DNA from: Nissolia schottii
Lineage: Eukaryota > Streptophyta > Magnoliopsida > Fabales > Fabaceae
Reading direction: 5' to 3'
DNA: 64,000 nucleotides
NCBI GenBank assembly: GCA_003254905.1
Contig: QANU01095112.1
Coordinates: 92,083-156,082 of the forward strand
Below, in pieces: positions 58,505 through 64,000 of the stretch (position 1 is its first letter; every line of letters starts with the position of its first letter). Made by a program: the position numbers and the translations under genes. The notes below the pieces were generated by a model, which did not search any database, had not been told where the DNA came from, and was given only the letters and a program-made list of their open reading frames with translations.

Positions 58505-59125
58505 GTATTTTGTAGATTCTTGTCACCGGAAGAATTACTATCATTACTTCCTTACCTCTACCCAGGAGAGCTAGCTTATGCTAAATACATTACGTGCTAT
58601 TTAATAAATGAGGTTAGTTACTTTTATGAATTTTAACGATGTGCTTAGCGTGATTGCAACATACAGAGTCGAAATAAAGTGAGAATACAACCGACGGGGG
58701 TTGGTCTAAGTGGTAAGCGACTTGGTATCGCTTAAGCAAGGTCCCGAGTTCGAGACCTTGTGTATGCAGTTATCCCTGTTGGGAGACTCACCCTCCATAG
58801 CCAGGTGCGCGACCCGAGTCGACCTTGGATACTGGACAGGCAACCTAAAAAAGAGAGATAAAGTGAGAATATTGAAAATTAGCGATGCTGTAAAGCTCAT
58901 TACATATTTAAATATGACACCCATAATTAGTTGCATAAATTTATTGATCCTACATCCAGGAAATAAAAAAAATTGAATGTGAGATTATGTTGTTGGTTCT
59001 GTTTGGTGCAGGCTGATGATAGTGGAGATGGAAAATTGTCACTCGAGGAGATGCTTTCTCATGAGTTTCTTTTCTACAACACAGTTCATGTTGATGGCCA
59101 TCAAGATGATCACGATGAGCTGTGA
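43573..59125 (+). CDS. Six-EF-hand reticulocalbin/calumenin-like (CREC) Ca2+-binding protein with HDEL
   Basis: Six exons: 43573-44050, 56127-56229, 56364-56429, 57869-58024, 58516-58612, 59012-59125. All introns are GT-AG and the phases close to 337 residues. Residues 3-23 (KAVVYALIATATLFFVVLSP) form a signal peptide or anchor. EF-hand loops: a degenerate one at about 101-113 (DREPKDGVVSFDE), then D138-E149, D180-E191, D219-E230, D263-E274 and D302-E313, each with Asp/Asn/Ser/Glu at chelating positions. The protein ends DDHDEL, so the last four residues are HDEL, the plant ER-retrieval signal. CREC proteins are low-affinity, high-capacity Ca2+ binders and chaperone helpers of the secretory pathway. 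The ATG at 43573 is the first in frame; one codon upstream is GTG and unlikely. Intron 1 is 12,076 bp, filled with transposons. Intron 3 has a MITE, intron 4 a MULE-type fragment and a TTA microsatellite, intron 5 a SINE. The coding sequence itself appears intact. A possible AATAAA poly(A) signal is at 59223. Confidence 0.95.
45051..47609 (+). mobile_element. Complete solo LTR, 2559 bp, target duplication ACTCG
   Basis: The LTR starts TGTAACATCTCG (45051) and ends CTAGGGTGTTACA (47609), with perfect 5-bp flanking repeats ACTCG at 45046-45050 and 47610-47614. It has no primer-binding site, polypurine tract, gag-pol or second LTR. Conserved family blocks include 'CCACTGTCTATGTGG' (45759-45773), 'GATAAAGTTTCTCAGGA' (about 46955-46971), 'TTTCCCACTGAAAACGC' (47088-47104) and 'GTTCTCACCCCACTC'. 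It sits inside the inverted-repeat element in the EF-hand gene's first intron, in the same orientation as the gene, so its own signals could affect the transcript. Confidence 0.93.
46524..46782 (+). repeat. Tandem repeat of about 30-36 bp inside the solo LTR
   Basis: Eight successive units share 'GTGTGGACG' then 'GTCCTAGGGTG' and 'CATCGC'. The first units are about 36 bp and the later ones about 30 bp, so the array has lost a block partway. It produces a repetitive reading frame at 46446-46736 that is not a gene. Confidence 0.9.
47615..47860. other. Central unpaired region of the inverted-repeat element
   Basis: This lies between the solo LTR and the right arm. It is purine-rich ('GAGAGAGATGGTTTT'), non-coding, and presumably the loop region of the inverted-repeat element. 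Confidence 0.5.
48237..48772. other. Intron 1 sequence, nothing recognised
   Basis: AT-rich intron sequence with a palindromic 'GACCGATTTTCATAAATCGGT' around 48509-48529. No coding frame has domain support. Confidence 0.4.
48773..49167 (+). repeat. Duplicated segment, copy 1 (contains a MITE lacking its right end)
   Basis: From 'AGAAGCATCTGATGAAAG' to 'TAATTAGGGTATA' it matches 50269-50665 with, by my count, about 7% differences plus one indel of about 10 bp. Both copies include the same fold-back MITE. Copy 1 stops at the single N at 49168, about 30-35 bp before the MITE's right end. Confidence 0.85.
49168..49168. other. Single N between duplicated flanks
   Basis: The N separates a copy of the flank without the LTR (left) from LTR sequence followed by a second copy of the same flank (right). 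This is a suspicious assembly join. Confidence 0.7.
49169..50268 (-). mobile_element. 5' part of a long LTR (TGTAACA family), minus strand
   Basis: On the minus strand it starts at 50268 with TGTAACATCCTG, includes a TATA-like 'CTTTATAAATAGCCACC' (49757-49773) and the conserved 'CTTAGGAAGTGGGTAATC' block (about 49590-49607), and is cut at 49169 by the N. At 49169-49330 a 'CTAGTCATTCGAATGACC' palindromic motif repeats several times with GCTCAGCGG-like motifs, in the position where other copies carry the GCTCAGCG minisatellite. Confidence 0.8.
50269..50703 (+). repeat. Duplicated segment, copy 2, with a complete fold-back MITE
   Basis: Copy 2 of the flank at 48773. It contains a MITE of about 293 bp from 'GATTAATATCATATTTGGTC' (about 50410) to its complement 'GACCAAATATGATATTAACTC' less the last base (about 50703). 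It is flanked by similar 9-10 bp sequences TTATTTTTAT and TTATTTTTTA, consistent with a MULE-type target duplication. Confidence 0.75.
50704..53540. other. Intron 1, AT-rich sequence without recognised features
   Basis: About 2.8 kb of AT-rich intron sequence. The minus frame at 50704-51018 (104 codons, Phe/Ile/Tyr/Ser-rich) has the composition of random AT-rich DNA. A (CA)n run lies at about 53441-53456. I see no transposon termini. Confidence 0.45.
53541..55600 (-). pseudogene. Ty1/copia gag-pol relic, antisense in intron 1
   Basis: The minus strand around 53790-53730 reads ENVFMGYDTKFKGYKFLKP, followed at about 53680-53560 by EVTWRWKENDEKP and MTSF. This is the copia integrase-to-reverse-transcriptase linker (FxGYxxxxKGYKL...VxFxE...W). 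The minus strand at about 55420-55140 has gag-like pieces: VNVNQMNIHEESIV, SLTP-IDYV-CVIENSHDLYA and ETIHSKKEKNVEKV. Gag therefore precedes Pol in the correct minus order. Frames are broken throughout, and LTRs were not located. It is oriented against the host gene. Confidence 0.75.
55601..56126. other. 3' end of intron 1
   Basis: No transposon motif is seen. The stretch immediately before exon 2 ends with ACAG at 56123-56126, the acceptor. Confidence 0.5.
56944..57424. mobile_element. MITE with TAGGGGTGAAC termini and GGGTC-rich arms (intron 3)
   Basis: The left end 'TAGGGGTGAACATGGGTTGG' pairs with the right end 'CCAACACAGGTTCACTCCTA'. The subterminal arms are rich in GACCCG/CGGGTC on both sides of an AT-rich core (about 57110-57300). 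It is about 481 bp and non-coding. A hAT-like affiliation is likely from the terminus, but I could not confirm an 8-bp target duplication. Confidence 0.75.
58069..58401. mobile_element. MULE/MITE fragment between 45-bp direct repeats (intron 4)
   Basis: The phrase 'TTTTTTTTAGGGACAAAAAC' followed by 'CACAGTTCTAAATAGTTTTT' occurs at 58069-58113 and again at 58357-58401. Between them, from 58114, is the left part of a GGGTTAATTATGTTTTTGGT element that breaks off at the single N (58355) without its right terminus. This could be an insertion plus an imperfect assembly join. Confidence 0.65.
58461..58504. repeat. (TTA)n microsatellite in intron 4
   Basis: About 14 uninterrupted ATT/TTA units shortly before the exon 5 acceptor at 58515. 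Confidence 0.95.
58688..58857 (+). mobile_element. tRNA-derived SINE in intron 5, perfect 14-bp target duplication
   Basis: The element starts CAACCGACGGGGGTTGG, has a box A-like 'TGGTCTAAGTGG' (58704-58715) and a box B-like 'GAGTTCGAGACC' (58747-58758), and ends 'CAACCTAAAAAAGAGAG'. It is flanked by identical 14-bp repeats ATAAAGTGAGAATA at 58674-58687 and 58858-58871. The boxes are the internal RNA polymerase III promoter expected of a plant SINE. It lies in the sense direction within the intron. The exact flanks indicate a recent insertion. It is not a tRNA gene: there is no cloverleaf beyond box B. Confidence 0.93.
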
Positions 59126-59563
59126 TGTATGAAGCCAATAATATTTTGAAAAAAAAGAGAGGATATAAATGAACCGGTGAAATGGTTCTTCCTAATTTTG
59201 GTTTTGTAAAGTATGGAACTCAAATAAAAGAAATTGTTTTGACCCTTCTCAATTGAATGAGTTAATGTGCAATGAATCATTTTAGATGTGTGGCCATTTT
59301 AATGCCTCGAATTTCTAGTGAAGTTGTCCATTCTTAAAAATCTGTGCAGCAAAATGTTTTCCATGATTAAATTTTGAAGAAAAATTCATTTTGGATTTGT
59401 TTCAGGTGGGTTTCTAATTGGGATGTGTATTTTGTCAAATCAATCAATAAATTTAAGTTGCGCCTTTTAAAAGAGAAATAAAAGCTTTGAAGGTAGAGGT
59501 CACGTTTGCTCAAATTCAAATCAAAACTTCTTGCACAAAAATATGTAGGAAGTAACACAGTGC
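59126..59563 (+). other. 3' UTR and downstream flank of the EF-hand gene
   Basis: The stop codon is followed by AT-rich sequence with AATAAA at 59223-59228, a plausible poly(A) signal. No further feature is recognised before the SINE. Confidence 0.55.
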
Positions 59564-59574
59564 GAGTCATCTCT

Positions 59575-59743
59575 GTTTTTTTTTTTTTTAGGTTGTCTGC
59601 CCGGTATTCAAGGCTTAGCCTTGACTAATCCGGGTCGACCTGGATCGCGCACCTGGCTATGACGAGTGAGTCTCCCAGCGGGGGTAACTGCGTACACAAG
59701 GTCTCGAATTCGAGCCGACCTTGCTTAAGCGATACCAAGCCAT
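59575..59743 (-). mobile_element. Second SINE of the same family, 5'-truncated, 11-bp target duplication
   Basis: On the minus strand it reads from 'GGCTTGGTATCGCTTAAGCA' through 'GAATTCGAGACCTTGTG' to 'GACAACCT' and an A tail (the T run at 59576-59592). It matches the intron 5 SINE but lacks the first 30 or so bases, including box A. GAGTCATCTCT flanks it exactly (59564-59574 and 59744-59754), so the truncation happened at insertion rather than by later deletion. Confidence 0.92.
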
Positions 59744-59754
59744 GAGTCATCTCT

Positions 59755-60894
59755 TTGAATGTTGGACAACTATCTAACCAAGTAGCACAATGGGGTTTTG
59801 ATTATTCATGCCATGCTTTAAAACTGAATTAAGACAACTATAACTAAAGCACTAGTTTAAGCAGCTCATAAGACATGAGGTTAATCTATCATAAATAAAC
59901 AATTGATCAAACACATGGTATGCAGCTAATTGATCTACTAGGGAGACCTCCACTAGTAACCTTAAAATTATATGTATAGACCTCTACATGTATATTTAGC
60001 CTATGTTGATTTTATTAGCTCTAATTAAGTTAGGCTAGGTTTAAACCTAAACCTAATTTCCAATTCTTTAATCAATTAAGTTCTTAATAATTCATAAATT
60101 AATAACAACCAAGTAATCAACCAAATTAAAAATCCACAAATCAATATCATTCATTGCATGTTAGAAAAAGAGGAGAGGAATGAGTTGAAGAAAACATAAC
60201 GTACAGTAACATAAAAGGATATAGTTTCAAGATTACAACCAACTCTCTCGGTCTATTTTTCTTATGTCATTTATTATCTAAAAATTTGTCCAATACTACT
60301 ACTACTACTAAAAAATAAGTGGACGAAGGGAATAGAACCCCTAGGTTGCACCTTAAACCAGTTAAAATCTACTCGTCCATCATCATGGAGTTTAGAAGTA
60401 GCAATTTAACTGTATGTCTTACAAGTATTGATGAAAGGAAAAGAAAAAGAGAAGATAAGAAAAGAGAAGAAGAGCATGGTTGAAAAGAAAGGGGGAGAGA
60501 ATAGTCAAGACACTAAACAATTCTTTATGAGGTCACACCCCAAATTAGGCAAATTTCAAGGTTTGTCGACCTTTATTTTCGTGGTTGTTTTTAAAATGGG
60601 CTCACAAAAAGAGAAAAATTCATTTCTAGCTACTATGCATGGGTGCTTTGGTGCTAGGATTAGGTGCTTGGGCACCTGATGTTCTTCTTGTGTGGGCACT
60701 TAAGCACTAGGCCTGCATGAGTGCCCATTGTTATGCTCAAACTTGCACTTTTTTCCGTACAACTTTCATGCTCAAATCCTTTTAAATAAATTGCATACAA
60801 GTAAAAAAAATTACCGTTCTTAAATTTCTTTAACTTGGGAAATTAATCAAAATATAAAATCACAACAAAAGACATGTTTATGCAAGATTTTCTC
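59755..60894. other. Intergenic, no gene seen
   Basis: AT-rich DNA. The 83-codon Lys/Glu-rich frame at 60428-60679 has no domain and follows a purine-rich run. Confidence 0.45.
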
Positions 60895-60899
60895 ATGAA

Positions 60900-61775
60900 T
60901 GTTAAGAATAATTTATAATTGATTTGATTTGATTTAGTTTTATTAATTGATTGTAATTTATTTTTGGCCGTTGTGTTTTGGCAGTTGAGTCTTCTACCTA
61001 TAAATATGCTCAGCCTCCTATGCAAACACAAAAAAAAACAATACATCTCTCAGATAATACAATTGATATTTCTCTGTTATCTATCTTTCTCCTATATTTT
61101 TCTGTGCCCCATTTATCTGTTTCTCCACGATGTTTAACATGGTATCAGAGCCATGGTTCCCACCTTGAACCCATATTCCCGCTTCCGCCAATTTTCCCCT
61201 TAACCGCCTCCACATAATCTTGATGTTGACTTAATCTGCCTCCGTGTAGTTTCGATTGTTGCCTATCGTTATTGTCTTTGCTAGTTCCGTCTAGCTTTCG
61301 ATGTTGCCTTTGTTGGTTCTGCGTAAAGATTCACCGCCACAGAACCAAGATTTGTCGTCGTTGCTTCACGCCGCCGCGTCATGTTGCCTATCGCTGCCTC
61401 CGTGCAGTCTCCGATGTTGCCTATCTCTGGTGTTGCCTATCGCTGCCTCCGTGCAGTCTCCGTATGTTGCCTATTGTTGCCTCCGTGCTGCCACTGCCTC
61501 CGTGCAGTCTCCGATGTGTCTATCGTTGCCTCTGTGCAGTCTCCAATGTTTTCCGTATAAGTCCTTGGCTCCGCTCTTGTTTTCCCTTAGCAACCTTCAC
61601 TTGTGACAAGCTGAAAGCTCGTGGAGCTTTAGCTTGAGGGAGGTTGTTAAGAATAATAATATTAAATTTAGATTGATTGTGATTTATTTTTGGCCATTGA
61701 GTTTTCAGCCTATAAATAGGCTAACCTTCTATTGTAAATTTTCTCTGATATATAGAATCATGTTCTCCTTTAACG
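60900..61775 (+). mobile_element. Miniature LTR element (TRIM), 876 bp, target duplication ATGAA
   Basis: The 5' LTR is 60900-61139 (TGTTAAGAATAA...TTTAACA). It is followed at once by the tRNA-Met primer-binding site TGGTATCAGAGCC (61140-61152), a 0.5-kb internal region, a purine tract 'TTGAGGGAGGT' (61634-61644) and a shortened 3' LTR (61645-61775, TGTTAAGAATAA...TTTAACG). ATGAA flanks the element at 60895-60899 and 61776-61780. The internal region has no gag-pol but carries a GTTGCCTATCGCTGCCTCCG tandem repeat. This is the layout of a terminal-repeat retrotransposon in miniature, mobilised in trans. Confidence 0.92.
61380..61560 (+). repeat. Tandem repeat in the TRIM interior
   Basis: 'TGTTGCCTATCGCTGCCTCC' and 'GTGCAGTCTCCGATGTTG' alternate about five times with length changes. 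The open frames of 101 and 121 codons across it are repeat by-products. Confidence 0.85.
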
Positions 61776-62599
61776 ATGAAATGCAATAAAGTGAAAACAA
61801 TGGACTTAATGCAAATGATATGAAATTATGAATAAATGTAGACCAAAACACTAAACATGAAAATTAAAATTGATGTGCCCAAACTACTTATCAATTTTTC
61901 ACACAGGTTTTCTGCATTTGCTCATGCAAAATCCTATGAAATGTTAAAAAAAACATGGGGACTTCATACAAAATACATAGCCTATAACCGCTACTTTTGT
62001 AACAACCTAAAGTTTCCCCAAAGTTTATTATATTTTTTTATACGAGTAAATAGTTATGCATGCCAGGTTTCATTCATTTTAGGAAAGATTAAAACGTTTG
62101 ATTTACGAAAAAGGGATAAAATGGTCATTTTTCCCTTGAGGGACAAAGTGTTCATTTATCAAGTTAGGGACAAAATGGAAGCAGGGGGCCGAACCTCTGC
62201 CTATAAATAGGCCCCCCAAATGCTTACGAAAGTAAAGAAACAAAATTAGAAAAGTTACTCTGTCGGTTCTGTTCGAGCACATCGCAGTTACGCCAGCGGA
62301 CCCAAGAAAAATAGGAGGAACACACCAACGTGAAGAGGATATTTTTCTCTTTACTTCTACCAGTTCAGAAAACGCTTAGGAAGTGGGTAACCCAATGCCC
62401 ACTGTCTATGTGGATATTTATGTTATTTTATATGCTTATATCTGAGAAACTGATTTAGTAGATTTTATGTGTAAAATGTAGAGATTAAGTTGTGAAAATG
62501 ATTTTGAGTAGTTTTGATGTTAGAAAAATATAACTGTGCTGATTGGAACTGTGTGGAAAGGAAACTTTGAGAAATTTTACGAAACTGATGCGGGAAGGA

Positions 62600-62695
62600 A
62601 ATCAGGGACGCATAACGCTAAGCGCACGCCCAGCGCATGCTGAGCGCCACGCCCAGCGCATGCTGAGCGCCACGCCTAGCGCATGCTGAGCGGCC
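62600..62695 (+). repeat. GCTGAGCGCCACGCCCAGCG minisatellite in the LTR
   Basis: A unit of about 27 bp ('GCGCATGCTGAGCGCCACGC' plus 'CCAGC') is repeated three to four times. Its core is related to the GCTCAGCG motif at 10033-10155. Confidence 0.85.
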
Positions 62696-63084
62696 TGACC
62701 TGAAGAACTCTTATTTTGACACTTCCAAGCCCCAAGCTTCATATTTAGCTTTCCCCACATGCTCCAACTAGCACAGGGACTTTGAAAAGCATCTGAAAGT
62801 GACGGTTGATTTACTGTACTAGAACAAAATGCATCATGAGGACAGGGTTGTCACTTAAGTGTTAGGACACCTTGAGATAACTAGAGGTCATCACCTAATG
62901 TTATAAAAAGAGCATAATTGAACTTTAGGGAACCATGATATCTGAAGAAGGATTCTGGCCACAAGGGTCTGGTATGCCTTAGCAGTCAGTATGTAGTTAT
63001 ATGATAGGAAATCCCTCTCTTGGCACGTTTACGGATAAGCCCCTCACCAGTCCCGCAAGGGGATTGGTCAATGATAAGAAATGA

Positions 63085-63085
63085 A

Positions 63086-63116
<31 letters not shown>
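63085..63116 (+). repeat. (GAAA)n microsatellite
   Basis: Eight uninterrupted AAGA units inside the last LTR. Other LTR copies have loose AAAG sequence here, so the run expanded in this copy. Confidence 0.9.
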
Positions 63117-64000
63117 CAAAGAAAGATGAAAGAGGGTGACGTTACACCTAAGAAATGATGATGATGATGTATGAGTCCACGCCTGGTTGCATCGCAAGGG
63201 CCAGCCCCTCGCCATCCTACTAGGTGGATGGTTATCTCTATTGATGTGCAAAGACGGACCATTAGTTATCCGCGGTGGTTCGCAACCACTCAGGCTAGAG
63301 CGCTGCCTGGTCATCATCAATATGGGAACAGAAGTAGGTTGTAACCGGAAGGCCACGGTTACATGGGCAAAAGGACTGAAGTTAAAGAGAAAGACAAGAA
63401 ATGACAAGCAGGACGCTACCCCCGTCCATTACTTAGCCGGAAGCGTAAGAGAACCCCAGTTTCCCCCATGCATAAGATACATAATGAATGAGTATGTGAC
63501 GAATGAATATGCGATGCATAAGTATATGATAATGCATGTAAGTCTATGTAGTATATAAGTACCGTCAAGAAAATTCTCGAGACGGCCTATGTATATACGC
63601 GAAGGAACTTAATAAGCACGAGAACCTAGATGAGAAAGACTAGATCCCCCGTCACCTAAGTAAAGTGGATAAAGTTGCTCAGGATCTAGGCAGAATAATA
63701 ATCAGCAGGAGTCGAGTATGCATGAACACGTAGAGATCTCCTGAGCGGCCTGGTTCATAAGTGAGTTAAAGAAGTAACCCCACGCTAAGGTACCCCACTG
63801 AGAACGAACGTTCTCACCCCCACTCACCTATGCTTCCAGGAGCAGACGAAGGCTATGATAAGCAACACGAGGAGCAGTGAAGGATGAAGTACGGGCCGCC
63901 GGTAGTAGAGAGGAAAGACTACGAAGACCAGCTAGTATAATCGCGCGCAAGATGAACTTTCTGTTATGTATTTTGACAAACATGTTGTGTATATGTACAT

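Larger units (their letters stand above)
61998..64000 (+). mobile_element. Long LTR (TGTAACA family), continues beyond the window
   Basis: It starts TGTAACAACCTAAAG and has a TATA-like 'GCCTATAAATAGGCC' (62199-62213), the conserved 'GCTTAGGAAGTGGGTAACCC' (62368-62387) and 'CCCACTGTCTATGTGG' (62397-62412) blocks, a TGAGCGCCACGCCCAGCGCA minisatellite (about 62600-62695), a (GAAA)n run (about 63085-63116) and, near the end, 'GATAAAGTTGCTCAGGATCT' and 'CACTGAGAACGAACGTTCTC'. No primer-binding site or second LTR is visible before the window ends, so solo LTR versus full element cannot be decided. The frames at 62997-63558 are not genes. Confidence 0.88.

Noticed and set aside
58688-58857. Possible tRNA gene
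   Set aside because: Box A and box B are present but no acceptor stem or complete cloverleaf can be formed; an A-rich tail and a 14-bp target duplication identify a SINE.
61272-61637. 121- and 101-codon Cys/Leu-rich frames
   Set aside because: They are translations of the tandem repeat in the TRIM interior in two frames at once.

Overview
The window is a 64-kb piece of a higher-plant nuclear genome, very probably a dicot and most likely a papilionoid legume. The evidence is: long AT-rich intergenic DNA, GT-AG introns, three intron-containing plant genes, plant-type LTR retrotransposons, and terminal-inverted-repeat elements with the 'GGGTTAATTATGTTTTTGGT' end that I associate with legume genomes. 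The species is not determined. There is no bacterial, organellar, CRISPR or operon content.

Three genes are convincing, all on the + strand. (1) 16400-17810: a two-exon GPI-anchored-type glucan endo-1,3-beta-glucosidase (GH17, 384 aa) acting on callose at the cell surface. (2) 31877-39651: a six-exon ankyrin-repeat acyl-CoA-binding protein of the plant ACBP1/ACBP2 class (357 aa, N-terminal membrane anchor, ACB domain, ankyrin repeats). (3) 43573-59125: a six-exon, six-EF-hand reticulocalbin/calumenin-like (CREC) Ca2+-binding protein (337 aa) ending in the ER-retrieval signal HDEL; its first intron is 12.1 kb long because it is packed with transposons. For all three the reading phase closes exactly across every splice junction. 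The genes are functionally unrelated.

The rest is a nested transposon landscape. 1-3.4 kb: two copies of a large fold-back repeat, an LTR fragment and a MITE. 3.9-6.6 kb: an A+T tandem array and a two-gene PIF/Harbinger relic, followed by a Ty1/copia RNase H end and LTR. 7.5-15.3 kb: pieces of a long LTR family (termini TGTAACA...TGTTACA), including one complete 2.95-kb solo LTR whose unoccupied site is preserved in a paralogous copy 6.7 kb away. 17.9-18.4 kb: a LINE-type RNase H remnant behind the glucanase. 19.5-30.6 kb: decayed LTR-retrotransposon DNA. The acyl-CoA-binding gene carries a MITE about 435 bp upstream of its ATG and a decayed chromodomain-type Ty3/gypsy element in intron 5. 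40.6-43.0 kb: more LTR fragments. The EF-hand gene's intron 1 holds an inverted-repeat element split by a second perfect solo LTR, another LTR fragment, duplicated flanks, and an antisense copia relic. Intron 3 has a MITE, intron 4 has a MULE-type fragment, and intron 5 has a tRNA-derived SINE with a perfect 14-bp target duplication. A second, 5'-truncated SINE and a miniature LTR element (TRIM) follow the gene, and the window ends inside another long LTR.

Four single 'N' bases (1653, 43075, 49168, 58355) and one 144-base N run (38267-38410) mark uncertain joins; two of the single Ns lie between duplicated sequences and may be assembly artefacts.
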